From assembly GCF_004770905.1 (NCBI RefSeq), contig NZ_RQHT01000003.1, forward strand, positions 62,001 to 126,000: 64,000 bases of DNA. Reading direction: 5' to 3'. The translations under genes and the position numbers were made by a program. The DNA is from Leptospira bandrabouensis. GTDB lineage: Bacteria; Spirochaetota; Leptospiria; Leptospirales; Leptospiraceae. Shown piece after piece: positions 25,814 to 34,109 of this stretch (position 1 is the first letter of the stretch; every line of letters begins with the position of its first letter). Under the pieces are notes generated by a model. The model was given only the letters and a program-made list of their open reading frames with translations, was not told the DNA's origin and made no database searches.

Positions 25814-27094
25814 ATGACCAAACGTCCAAGCCAAACGGGTAATTCCAGAGAAAAATTACATTGTTCTTTCTGCGGAAAGGCCCAGGATGAAGTAAGAAGG
25901 CTTGTCGCTGGTCCTGGTGTTTATATCTGTGATGAATGTATTTCATTATGTAATGAAATCATCGCAGAAGAACCGCAAGGTGGTGAAAAAACTGCCATTG
26001 TCGGTGACATCCCAAAGCCAACCGAAATCAAAAAAATCTTAGACCAGTATGTGATTGGCCAAGAACAAGCCAAAAAAGCTTTGTCTGTTGCCGTTTACAA
26101 TCACTATAAAAGAATCTTCCATAACGAACGTAAGGCGGGGGATGTGGAATTGGAAAAATCCAATATCATGCTCATCGGTCCTACTGGTTCTGGAAAAACT
26201 CTTCTTGCGCAGACACTGGCTCGAATTCTCAAAGTTCCCTTTGCCATTGTTGATGCCACAGCCCTTACGGAAGCAGGTTATGTGGGAGAGGACGTAGAAA
26301 ACATCATCCTTAAACTCATCCAAAATGCAGACAATGATGTCAAACGTGCGGAGATGGGAATCATTTACATTGACGAAATTGATAAGATTTCTCGTAAGTC
26401 GGATTCTGCATCTATCACTCGTGATGTGAGTGGGGAAGGTGTCCAACAAGCTTTACTCAAAATCATTGAGGGAACGGTTGCCAATGTGCCACCACAGGGG
26501 GGGCGCAAACACCCACACCAAGAATATATTCCTGTGGAAACCAAAAACATCCTCTTTATTTGTGGGGGAGCGTTTGTGGGTCTAAGCGACATCATCAAAC
26601 AACGAGTTGGTGTCAAATCCATCGGATTCCATTCCAACGAAATCGTAAATGACAAAGGCCGTAAAATCGAAGAAGGGGAATCTGTAGTACACCATGTCAT
26701 TCCTGATGACCTGATGAAATTTGGTCTGATTCCAGAGTTCATTGGTCGACTTCCGATCATTGCCACTCTCGATGAACTCACCATTGAAAGTCTCAAATCC
26801 ATTTTTACGGAACCAAAAAATTCTCTTCTCAAACAATACCAAAAGATGTTTGATATTGAGAATGTAAAACTCAAGTTTACAGAATCTGCCATTGAAGCCA
26901 TTGCCCAAACGGCCATTAAACGGGAAAGTGGCGCCCGCGGACTTCGTGCCATCGTGGAAGAGATAATGATGGAACTCATGTTCCAAATCCCTTCACGTAA
27001 GGATGTATTGGAAGTGGTTGTGACAGATGAAACGGTTCTGAAAAAAGACGCACCGATCACCATTCTCAAAGGCGATATCGAAAAAATCGCATAA
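25814..27094 (+). CDS. clpX: ATP-dependent unfoldase ClpX
   Basis: 426 residues from the ATG at 25814, chosen because it begins the conserved N-terminal zinc-binding domain ([14 protein letters not shown]...CDECISLC) and follows AGAGGGG. The AAA+ core has Walker [13 protein letters not shown], Walker [11 protein letters not shown], the pore loop region [10 protein letters not shown] and the C-terminal sensor-2 motif [13 protein letters not shown]. It unfolds tagged substrates and feeds them to ClpP. Last gene of the tig-clpP-clpX operon; a terminator follows. Confidence 0.97.
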   Translation: MTKRPSQTGNSREKLHCSFCGKAQDEVRRLVAGPGVYICDECISLCNEIIAEEPQGGEKTAIVGDIPKPTEIKKILDQYVIGQEQAKKALSVAVYNHYKRIFHNERKAGDVELEKSNIMLIGPTGSGKTLLAQTLARILKVPFAIVDATALTEAGYVGEDVENIILKLIQNADNDVKRAEMGIIYIDEIDKISRKSDSASITRDVSGEGVQQALLKIIEGTVANVPPQGGRKHPHQEYIPVETKNILFICGGAFVGLSDIIKQRVGVKSIGFHSNEIVNDKGRKIEEGESVVHHVIPDDLMKFGLIPEFIGRLPIIATLDELTIESLKSIFTEPKNSLLKQYQKMFDIENVKLKFTESAIEAIAQTAIKRESGARGLRAIVEEIMMELMFQIPSRKDVLEVVVTDETVLKKDAPITILKGDIEKIA

Positions 27095-27153
27095 CCGTTC
27101 CAATTACAATTTCTAGATTTAAAATCTTAAATTTTGGATCTAGAGAAACTAGA

Positions 27154-27186
27154 AAAAACCTATCGGTCAGATAGGTTTTTCTTTTT
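27154..27186 (+). terminator. Rho-independent terminator of the tig-clpP-clpX operon
   Basis: AAAAACCTAT (27154-27163) pairs with ATAGGTTTTT (27171-27180), followed by CTTTTTT. The AGGAG ribosome site of the next gene begins just after. Confidence 0.85.
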
Positions 27187-27198
27187 TAGGAGTAACTT

Positions 27199-28044
27199 AT
27201 GTTAGATTCCAGTCCCTTAAAAAACAGATCCCAGCAATTTTCATTACTACCTAAGATTCGATTCCATGTGGTTGTTTTCTATTTTTGTTTAGGGTTCTCT
27301 TTTTTTAATTGCCAACTTGGAAAAGTCGCTGAACCAGTTGCCACTCCAAAGGACCAAACGCAAATCCAAGATTCTACTGTTTTTCCCTCACATTTAGAGT
27401 GGAGTAAAATCAAAGAATCCGTTTGGATCCACCGTAGTTTCGGAACCTTTGGCGGAAAAGTTTATTCGGCAAATGGTCTTGTGGTTCTTTCAAACAAAGG
27501 AGTCGTAGTCATTGATACTCCTTGGACCGAATCACAAACAGAAGAACTATTTTCTGAGATCCAAACTAAGTTCCAAAAAGAAATTTTGTTTTTAATTGTG
27601 ACTCATGCACATGACGACCGTATGGCGGGAGTTTCTCTATTTCACAAACGAAACATTCCGGTTTATAGCACTTCCTTAACAGCGAAACTAGCCAAGGAAA
27701 GAGGATTCGGAAAAACAAATCCTATCCTTGACATCCAAACAAGATTATCCTTGGGCAATCAATCAGTTGAGGTATTTTATCCTGGGCATGGGCATTCTGT
27801 AGATAATATTGTGGTTTGGCTTCCCGAAACTCATATCCTCTTCGGGGGTTGTCTTGTGAAGGCACTCGATGCAGAAGACTTAGGAAATACCAAAGAAGCC
27901 GATTTAAACGAATGGCCCAATTCGGTGAAACGGGTGTTATCTCGTTATCCAGATGCCGAGGTCGTGGTACCAGGGCATGGCGACTGGGGGAAGTTAGATT
28001 TACTTCGCCATACGATCCGTTTACTTGTTTCGCCGAACCACTAA
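27199..28044 (+). CDS. Subclass B1 metallo-beta-lactamase homologue (lipoprotein)
   Basis: A 281-residue zinc hydrolase with a complete B1 ligand set: His136-x-His138-x-Asp140 (THAHDDRMAG), His199 (GHGHSVDNIVVW), Cys218 (LFGGCLVKA) and His260 (VVPGHGDWG), plus Lys221 three residues after the Cys and the B1 stretch DLGNTKEADLNEWPNSVKRV. The Cys ligand separates B1 enzymes from glyoxalase-type hydrolases of the same fold. The N-terminus is a long signal with lipobox FFNC (Cys38), so the enzyme should be membrane-anchored in the periplasm, as NDM is. It has an AGGAG ribosome site and follows the clpX terminator. The 3' end overlaps the convergent neighbour by 24 bases. Activity on beta-lactams is inferred, not shown. 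Confidence 0.92.
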   Translation: MLDSSPLKNRSQQFSLLPKIRFHVVVFYFCLGFSFFNCQLGKVAEPVATPKDQTQIQDSTVFPSHLEWSKIKESVWIHRSFGTFGGKVYSANGLVVLSNKGVVVIDTPWTESQTEELFSEIQTKFQKEILFLIVTHAHDDRMAGVSLFHKRNIPVYSTSLTAKLAKERGFGKTNPILDIQTRLSLGNQSVEVFYPGHGHSVDNIVVWLPETHILFGGCLVKALDAEDLGNTKEADLNEWPNSVKRVLSRYPDAEVVVPGHGDWGKLDLLRHTIRLLVSPNH

Positions 28045-29115
28045 AATCGAAAGTTTTTCCATGGGGTTTGTTAGATTTCTTTCAGCACCCAGAGCACTCA
28101 TTTTTTTAGCAATGGCCAGTAACATCTGTCTAGAGGAACTAGGCCTTAAATCCAAAAGATAATCCACAAACTCTTCCATAATTTCAAAGGATGTGAGTCC
28201 AAACTGTGTGAGGGTTCTGTCACTGGCCCAAACTAAATAATCCCCAATTTCGATTCCATCTGCCATAGAAAGTGGATGTTTGTGGTTGGGATACCAATGG
28301 TCGTCTCCGCTTCCTTCGATCACTTGGATTCCGTGTTCAGAAAATTGGAAGATAGGCATGTCCATATAGTGTAAAAAAGACATTTTGTCTTCTCTACTGG
28401 CGATTACAAATGCAGAGATTTTTAATTTTAAAAATGTAAACTGGTGGAGGGCCAATTTTAGTTTTTCCAAAATCTCTTCTGTGGAAAAAATACCATCTCC
28501 CAAAGAGGAAATGATCCCATGAATATAAACTTTTTCAGAAGACTCTAGAATCCCTGGTTCCATATGCCCTGCAAGGATTCCAAAAATTCCATCTTTGGCT
28601 CTGACGATTCGAATATAGTCTGCACCCGCATAACGCATGACAGATGGAAAAACGGATACATCGAACCCATGAATTTTAGGAATATGGACGTCGGGGATTT
28701 GTTTGTTTATGGAAGCTGCTTGGTTCGTTTTCCAGTCAAATTTGTTTTCAAATTGTTCCTCGCCGAAACTTTCATCTCCCTGAAGAAGGGTAAATCGAAC
28801 TGATTTGTAGATTTTGTATTCTTCCGAATCTTTATTTAGTTTTTGAATGTCTTTCGGAAGTTCAGTGTCTTGGATGTGGGCAATGACATGAAGAATGTAT
28901 TGGTATAAAAATCCGAGGAAATAATAGGTTAAAAATCCAAGCAGGAGCGAAAATACAAAAGAGGAATAAATTCCCACCAAATTAAAGTTAAGTGCATTTT
29001 CTCCTTTGGGATTTTGCCAATGAGTGAATGTAAATTCTGCAAATAAAAAATGAATGAGGAAAAAAAGAAAACTAATGATCCCTAAGAGTACAGGAAGTTT
29101 AACTCGAAAACTCAT
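28021..29115 (-). CDS. Membrane protein with degenerate PP2C/SpoIIE-like domain
   Basis: A 364-residue protein with two N-terminal membrane helices (about residues 8-27 and 48-76) and a cytoplasmic domain whose strand order resembles SpoIIE phosphatases ([51 protein letters not shown]). The metal-binding motifs are absent: the usual GDVSGHG position reads AGHMEPG and the YTDG position reads WASDRT. It is probably a pseudo-phosphatase, perhaps a binding or regulatory module. Its start overlaps the tatC stop (ATGA), making it the third gene of a tatA-tatC unit. The relationship to SpoIIE is my inference. Confidence 0.65.
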   Translation of the reverse strand: MSFRVKLPVLLGIISFLFFLIHFLFAEFTFTHWQNPKGENALNFNLVGIYSSFVFSLLLGFLTYYFLGFLYQYILHVIAHIQDTELPKDIQKLNKDSEEYKIYKSVRFTLLQGDESFGEEQFENKFDWKTNQAASINKQIPDVHIPKIHGFDVSVFPSVMRYAGADYIRIVRAKDGIFGILAGHMEPGILESSEKVYIHGIISSLGDGIFSTEEILEKLKLALHQFTFLKLKISAFVIASREDKMSFLHYMDMPIFQFSEHGIQVIEGSGDDHWYPNHKHPLSMADGIEIGDYLVWASDRTLTQFGLTSFEIMEEFVDYLLDLRPSSSRQMLLAIAKKMSALGAERNLTNPMEKLSILVVRRNK

Positions 29116-29891
29116 TTGCGATCTGTGGTTTCCAATACTTTCATAATGATAGCAGAAAGAAAGAATAGAAAACTAAGAGGAACAAGTAACATTAACATAG
29201 AAAAAACATCAGGGCCTGGTGATAAAACTGCAGACACAACGGCAATGATAAGGACAGCTTCCCTCCATCGGGAAATCAAAAACCGGGAAGAAAGGATTCC
29301 AATCCTACCGAGTAGGATGAGAACAATCGGTAATTGAAAGGAGGCACCAAACACTAGGTGCAAATTAAAAAACAAATCATAATATTCGTCAATCGGTAAA
29401 TACGGGTCCACTCCATCGGGTCTGAGAATCACAAGGAAAACTCGAAGGAAGTTTTCAAAGACCGTAAACCAACAGAGTGCAAGACCTGACCAAAAGAGTA
29501 AGGTAGAAAATAGGATGATGAATTTACCCCATTTTTCTGTCCTTGGGTCCACAGCCGGTGCAATGAATCCCCAAAGGATATAGAGTAAAAATGGTAAAGA
29601 AACAAGGACCGATAAGATAAACGATGTTTTGAGATAAATCAGAAACGGAGCCATAAGCTGGATCTGAAAAAAATGGGCATCGGGTCCTAAAACAGATTTA
29701 TAGGGTTGGATGAGAAAGGTATGGATTTCACTTCCAAAATACAAGGTGGCTATCATAAAAACTGACACCACTAAAATGGAATAAATCAACCTTTGGCGGA
29801 GTTCTTCTAAATGATCCCCCAGGGACATGTATTTTTCCCTGGTTTCAGAATCCTCCGGTAATGGAAGTGCGGTTCTTTTTTTCCCGGCCAA
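29112..29891 (-). CDS. tatC: Sec-independent protein translocase TatC
   Basis: A 259-residue inner-membrane protein with six membrane helices. The N-terminal cytoplasmic motif [14 protein letters not shown] is the twin-arginine signal recognition site of TatC. Other conserved parts are the loop [14 protein letters not shown], then [19 protein letters not shown] and the last-helix segment [20 protein letters not shown]. TatC binds the signal peptide and recruits TatA to export folded proteins. It follows tatA by 10 bases and overlaps the next gene (ATGA). Confidence 0.95.
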   Translation of the reverse strand: MAGKKRTALPLPEDSETREKYMSLGDHLEELRQRLIYSILVVSVFMIATLYFGSEIHTFLIQPYKSVLGPDAHFFQIQLMAPFLIYLKTSFILSVLVSLPFLLYILWGFIAPAVDPRTEKWGKFIILFSTLLFWSGLALCWFTVFENFLRVFLVILRPDGVDPYLPIDEYYDLFFNLHLVFGASFQLPIVLILLGRIGILSSRFLISRWREAVLIIAVVSAVLSPGPDVFSMLMLLVPLSFLFFLSAIIMKVLETTDRK

Positions 29892-29901
29892 AGTTTAAAT
29901 C

Positions 29902-30171
29902 TTATGCTTTTTTCTTTTTTCCAGATTTGGAAACGCCCGTAGAAGCGGACTTTGGTTCTTCTTGGGGAAAACTAGTTTGCGTTGGTTCGTCTTCCTGTCC
30001 TGTTAAGGATTTGCGAAATTCTTTAATTCCAGAACCTAAATCTTTGGCAAGGCTGGGAAGGCGTTTTCCGCCAAAAAAAAGTAACGCTAAGAAGACGATG
30101 AGTGCAATCTCCCAAGGTCCCAAATTAAAAAAAGCAATAGGTGCTTGAAAAGAAAACGGATTGGATGGCAT
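29902..30171 (-). CDS. tatA: Twin-arginine translocase pore subunit TatA
   Basis: An 89-residue protein with the TatA hallmarks: an N-terminal membrane helix preceded by FNLGPWEI, hinge FFGGKRLPSLAKDLG, an amphipathic helix (GSGIKEFRKSL) and a charged Lys-rich tail. TatA polymerises to form the pathway's conduit. The neighbour downstream is tatC. No tatB-like gene is seen, which fits the minimal TatA-TatC systems in which one TatA serves both roles. Confidence 0.93.
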   Translation of the reverse strand: MPSNPFSFQAPIAFFNLGPWEIALIVFLALLFFGGKRLPSLAKDLGSGIKEFRKSLTGQEDEPTQTSFPQEEPKSASTGVSKSGKKKKA

Positions 30172-30194
30172 ATTTCCCTCTTAAGGCAAGAGTT

Positions 30195-32096
30195 ATGCAA
30201 ACGAATCTAGAAGCAAGCGGAATGATAGAATTCTTTAAGGTCTTGCCCAATCTATTTTCCGGTGGTGTGTATTTAACAGATCCAAAATCCGGGAAAATTT
30301 TATTTTCGAACGATTTTTTTAAAAACAATTTGGGTTGTCACAAATCCACTGAGGAATGTTTGGAATCCGATCTTTTACAATGGGTCGCAGAAGAAGACAA
30401 AGCCAATTTTAAGGAACAGTTTCTTTTCCCAAATAAACATTTTGATCGGGACACCATACAAGGTGATTACAGATTTCGAATGCCGAATGAAATTTTAGTG
30501 AGATGGTTTCAGTTTGAAAAACGAAAAGTAAACATTCCGAAAATGGATTCACAATTACAAATTGTTTTTGTTCGAGATGTGACCAATGAAAAAACAAACG
30601 AAATCAATATTGTCGAACAAATTCAATTTTTTCTTGGTCTCTTTGAAAATGCATCTGTCGGGATGGCTCTGCAAGATTGGGAAGGTGGTTATTTTCGCAT
30701 CAATCCAAGGTTTACGGAAATCACAGGATATAGTTTTCAAAATTTAACGGATTTGAATATCAAACGGATCAAAGGGGAATCTATATCCGAAGAAGAAATG
30801 GAATATTTTAGTTTTTTTAAAGAGGGAGTCGAAGAGTCAAGGTTAACAAGAAAAGATGGTCGGCGCATCAATGTGTACCGGCGGATCAGTGCTTTTCGTA
30901 ACTCACAAGGCAAACCAGATTTTTATTATGTTTTTTTGGATGACGTGACTGAAAAAAAACAACTCGAATCTTATCAGTTGCATTCGCAAAAAATGGAAAC
31001 CATTGGAAGTTTAGCAACCAATATCGCACATGATTTGAATAACTACTTACAACCCATTCATGTTTTCTCTCAGTTGGGTGAAGAACAAATTAAGTTGGGA
31101 AAATTTGACGAATCCAAAATTTTAGAATATTTTGGAAAAATTAGAATGGGAGCAGATAATGCTCGTTCGATGATCCATAGGATCATTCAATATTCAAAGG
31201 TAAAAGACGAAAATTCCTCTGCAAAAATTGAAATATCTTCGGTGATTGAGTCTGCCATTCCTCTTGTAAATGCAGGCTTACCGAAAAATGTAGAAGCCCA
31301 ATTTGATTTTTACAAAACTCCTCTTTATACAAAGTTGGATGCGGTTCGGTTTTCTAAAATCCTTTGTGAATTGACTTCGGGCGGACTTCTTGTTTGGGAT
31401 GATCGAAAGAGAGGACTGGTTCGAATACAAACGTCACCCGCAGATGAATATAAACTTTTAGTTTCTATGGAATTTGCTGGGCTTTCTTTACCCAGTCTTT
31501 CTGGTTTAAATACACTGGACTTTGTCAATTTTGGTGAGGAAGAATTTCAATGGACAGGAATGCACCTAATCAATCGTTATGTGAAAAATTGGGGAGGTGA
31601 GTTTTATATCGAAAAACCGGAACCAATGACAGTTCTGATTCATATTTTTTTGCCATTAGAGGAAGGACAGATCCTACTCGGTGCCAAAAAAACAAACCAA
31701 GAAAATAAACCTAAAGATGTTTGGTCCGTGATTTCTGAAAAAGAAATTTGGATTGTGGAAGATGATGAAGCGGCTAGTGAAGCGATTAGTTTTGTTCTTT
31801 CTCAAAAACAAATTTTTCCCAAAGTATTTCGAACGGCAACTTCAGCCTTAGAAAATGTAAAAAATATAGTTCCTGATTTTATTTTATCAGATTACCGGAT
31901 GCGAGAGATCAATGGCCTTAGTCTCATTCGAAATATCAAAAAGGTAAATCCGAATCTTTCTGCGATTCTTTATACCGGAAATATGGAAGGACTTGATTCG
32001 GAAGAGTTGGATAGAGAAGGGATATTGGTTCGTTCGAAACCAATATCCGTAGATGAACTTTATGAAACGATTTTGTTATCGTTTGGTTTTCTTTGA
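30195..32096 (+). CDS. Hybrid histidine kinase-like protein with degenerate ATPase domain
   Basis: About 633 residues from the ATG at 30195, which follows AAGG with good spacing. It has two PAS-type sensor domains (about residues 15-130 and 150-275), a HisKA-type helix pair with His in IAHDLNNYLQP, a region at the place of the HATPase domain, and a C-terminal receiver (IWIVEDDEAAS, LSDYRMREINGL with the phospho-acceptor Asp, and LVRSKPI with the Lys). The ATPase region lacks the N-box (ILCELTSGGLLVW in place of NLIxNAxKF) and the DTGIGI G1 box (MEFAGLSLP), so autophosphorylation is unlikely. It may act as a phosphotransfer or phosphatase scaffold. Divergent from tatA. Confidence 0.82.
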   Translation: MQTNLEASGMIEFFKVLPNLFSGGVYLTDPKSGKILFSNDFFKNNLGCHKSTEECLESDLLQWVAEEDKANFKEQFLFPNKHFDRDTIQGDYRFRMPNEILVRWFQFEKRKVNIPKMDSQLQIVFVRDVTNEKTNEINIVEQIQFFLGLFENASVGMALQDWEGGYFRINPRFTEITGYSFQNLTDLNIKRIKGESISEEEMEYFSFFKEGVEESRLTRKDGRRINVYRRISAFRNSQGKPDFYYVFLDDVTEKKQLESYQLHSQKMETIGSLATNIAHDLNNYLQPIHVFSQLGEEQIKLGKFDESKILEYFGKIRMGADNARSMIHRIIQYSKVKDENSSAKIEISSVIESAIPLVNAGLPKNVEAQFDFYKTPLYTKLDAVRFSKILCELTSGGLLVWDDRKRGLVRIQTSPADEYKLLVSMEFAGLSLPSLSGLNTLDFVNFGEEEFQWTGMHLINRYVKNWGGEFYIEKPEPMTVLIHIFLPLEEGQILLGAKKTNQENKPKDVWSVISEKEIWIVEDDEAASEAISFVLSQKQIFPKVFRTATSALENVKNIVPDFILSDYRMREINGLSLIRNIKKVNPNLSAILYTGNMEGLDSEELDREGILVRSKPISVDELYETILLSFGFL

Positions 32097-33095
32097 TTTT
32101 TTAACTTCTTCGGCACCCGTTGTATCTTTGATAAACTGAATTAGCTCTTTTTCGATTAGTTCTTTGTCTGATTTCACGTATTTGGAAAGCAAAACATGGG
32201 CTCCGTTTTCAATTTTTAGAAGTTTGTTTTGAGGATTGTGATTTGGTCCCGATTGAATTTGCTCGAAGGCATGTAACATTGCTGGAACAGAGGCAACAAA
32301 ATCATGGTCTGTTTCTGATTTATAGTAGTACATGAGTAAGGTGGGAGCTGTAATGCGAGGGAACGGATTGTCTTTGTCTACAAATCGTTTTAAATCTAAA
32401 AGATTTTGAATGGCACCATAATACTGATCTAAATACCAATATTTGCCCGATTCATCTTTGGGGTCGGTTTTGGAAATACGCATTTCCCCTTTGATGGCAT
32501 TGATAAAAGATTTTCCCCAATGGAAACGAAACATATGCGCACTTGGATCATCAAAATCATAAAATGGGGAAGCAAGGACGAGGGAATCCACAAGCTCTGG
32601 ATGTTTCGCTGCTAAATAAGACGCAATGTTTCCACCCATACTGGTTCCAATGAGAACGGTTTTCTGTCCGAGCTCTCTTGCATAAATCAAACTATCTTCT
32701 GCATCTTGAAGGTATTTTTGAAAGTTAGTATGTAAGTGGTCTTCTGGATTCGTTCCATGCCCAGGGAGTCTTAAGTAATAAGTATTGGCCCCAAAGTATT
32801 CGGAAAGTTTGTTTGTGACCTCTTCGCCTTCTCCACGACTCGCACCAAATCCATGTATATAAACAATGGCAATAGGAGTTTTTTCTTCCGAAACACGGAT
32901 GAGAAGTTCTTCGTTGTTTGGCCTTGTATTTTCTTTGGCACTGATTTGTAGTTCGTTTTGGTAAAAGGCATCAAAATTTTCGAATTTCCTAGAGGAATCA
33001 TAATTGTATTCACTGATAGACCAGTTGTAAGTGGATACTAGGAATGAAGATAGAATGAGAGTGATGGCTATCACCCATTTGATTATTATTCTCAT
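32076..33095 (-). CDS. Alpha/beta hydrolase, membrane-anchored
   Basis: About 339 residues from the ATG at 33095. A single N-terminal membrane helix (IIIKWVIAITLILSSFLVS) is followed by an alpha/beta hydrolase domain: YIHGFGASRGEG holds the oxyanion segment, the nucleophile elbow is GTSMGGNIA, and the catalytic Asp and His are most likely in the stretches around SETDHDFV and IENGAHVLLS. The pattern is that of monoacylglycerol lipases/serine esterases. Substrate unknown. It overlaps the convergent kinase gene by 21 bases and is divergent from the copper-chaperone gene, leaving only 10 bases between the two starts. Confidence 0.85.
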   Translation of the reverse strand: MRIIIKWVIAITLILSSFLVSTYNWSISEYNYDSSRKFENFDAFYQNELQISAKENTRPNNEELLIRVSEEKTPIAIVYIHGFGASRGEGEEVTNKLSEYFGANTYYLRLPGHGTNPEDHLHTNFQKYLQDAEDSLIYARELGQKTVLIGTSMGGNIASYLAAKHPELVDSLVLASPFYDFDDPSAHMFRFHWGKSFINAIKGEMRISKTDPKDESGKYWYLDQYYGAIQNLLDLKRFVDKDNPFPRITAPTLLMYYYKSETDHDFVASVPAMLHAFEQIQSGPNHNPQNKLLKIENGAHVLLSKYVKSDKELIEKELIQFIKDTTGAEEVKKSKKTKR

Positions 33096-33105
33096 CGAGG
33101 TTCTC

Positions 33106-33540
33106 TTGTTACGAAAGATAAATATCACAAATGCAGGATTTCTGTTTCTAATTCAAGTCAATTTGTTTGTTTTCTGTCACAAACCGACAGAACCCATCCG
33201 ACTCTGGATGACACCTCCACCAGAAGTAGCAAAAACTGCTGCTGTTTATGGAGAGATTAGAAATCCTTTTGAAGTGGATGTGGAGATTCGAAACATTGTT
33301 AGTAACCATTACAAAACCGTTGAGTTTCACGAAACCTCCTTAGACAACGAGACTCAAGTTGCCAGGATGCGTAAAAAGGAATATCCTATCCTTTTGAAAG
33401 CAAATCAAACGATCCAGTTGATGCGGTCTGGAAATCACCTGATGTTATATGATAAAGAAAATGTTTCTGGAAATTTAAAATTAGAAATCCAATTTTCTAA
33501 CGGAGAAACTCGAACAGTAGTTGTGGAAAAGAATCAATGA
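33106..33540 (+). CDS. PCu(A)C-type periplasmic copper chaperone, lipoprotein
   Basis: About 144 residues. I place the start at TTG (33106) because GAGG lies five bases upstream and the resulting N-terminus is a lipoprotein signal (LFLIQVNLFVFC, Cys24). The fold has the copper ligands of the PCuAC (DUF461) family: His in VEFHETS, Met in VARMRKKE, and His and Met in GNHLMLYD. PCuAC proteins carry Cu(I) to the CuA site of cytochrome oxidase, together with SCO proteins. The stop overlaps the start of the SCO gene, so the pair is one operon. Confidence 0.88.
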   Translation: MLRKINITNAGFLFLIQVNLFVFCHKPTEPIRLWMTPPPEVAKTAAVYGEIRNPFEVDVEIRNIVSNHYKTVEFHETSLDNETQVARMRKKEYPILLKANQTIQLMRSGNHLMLYDKENVSGNLKLEIQFSNGETRTVVVEKNQ

Positions 33541-34109
33541 TGAAAAAAAACATAGTCTTAATTTTGTTAGTTGGAATTTCAATGATAGGTTGTGGTTCGA
33601 GTTTAGAATTCACAGAACTTCCCATTGGTGGAAACATTGAAGCAAAAGATAAATCGGGACAATTCGTGTCTTTTAAATCGTTTCAGGAACCAGTTTTATT
33701 GGTATTTTTTGGATATACTTACTGCCCTGATTTTTGTCCTAACACTTTGGCAAAAATAAAAGCAGCTGTTGAACCACTTTCTGCTGAGGAAAAAACTAAA
33801 TTCAAAGTGGTTTTTATCTCTGTAGATCCTGTGCGTGATTCTCCGGAGACTACCACAAAATATGTGCAGTTTTATTTACCACAATCGATTGGACTTTCTT
33901 TTTCGGAAGACACAACCAATCAAATTCTGAAACAATATGCTGCCTATGTACAAAAAACGGAAGATGGTCAAAGTTTTGACCATTCCACTTACATTTATGT
34001 TTTGGATAAAAATCGGAAGACAAGGAAGTTAATCAAGTCCACCGATTCCAAAGAAGTCATCACAAAATCAATACTTGCCTTAAGCGGCGATTCCGTTCAG
34101 GCGAAGTAA
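33537..34109 (+). CDS. SCO1/SenC-type copper chaperone lipoprotein
   Basis: A 190-residue thioredoxin-fold lipoprotein (lipobox MIGC, Cys19). The copper site CxxxC is in YTYCPDFCPNT, and the distal His is in FDHSTYIYVLD. SCO proteins help insert copper into the CuA centre of cytochrome c oxidase. Coupled by overlap to the PCuAC gene upstream, which supports a shared role. Its 3' end overlaps the convergent M3 peptidase gene by 30 bases. Confidence 0.93.
   Translation: MMKKNIVLILLVGISMIGCGSSLEFTELPIGGNIEAKDKSGQFVSFKSFQEPVLLVFFGYTYCPDFCPNTLAKIKAAVEPLSAEEKTKFKVVFISVDPVRDSPETTTKYVQFYLPQSIGLSFSEDTTNQILKQYAAYVQKTEDGQSFDHSTYIYVLDKNRKTRKLIKSTDSKEVITKSILALSGDSVQAK

Noticed and set aside
26365..27069. 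Long open frame antisense to clpX
   Set aside because: A shadow of the strongly conserved clpX coding sequence, without a ribosome site or family.
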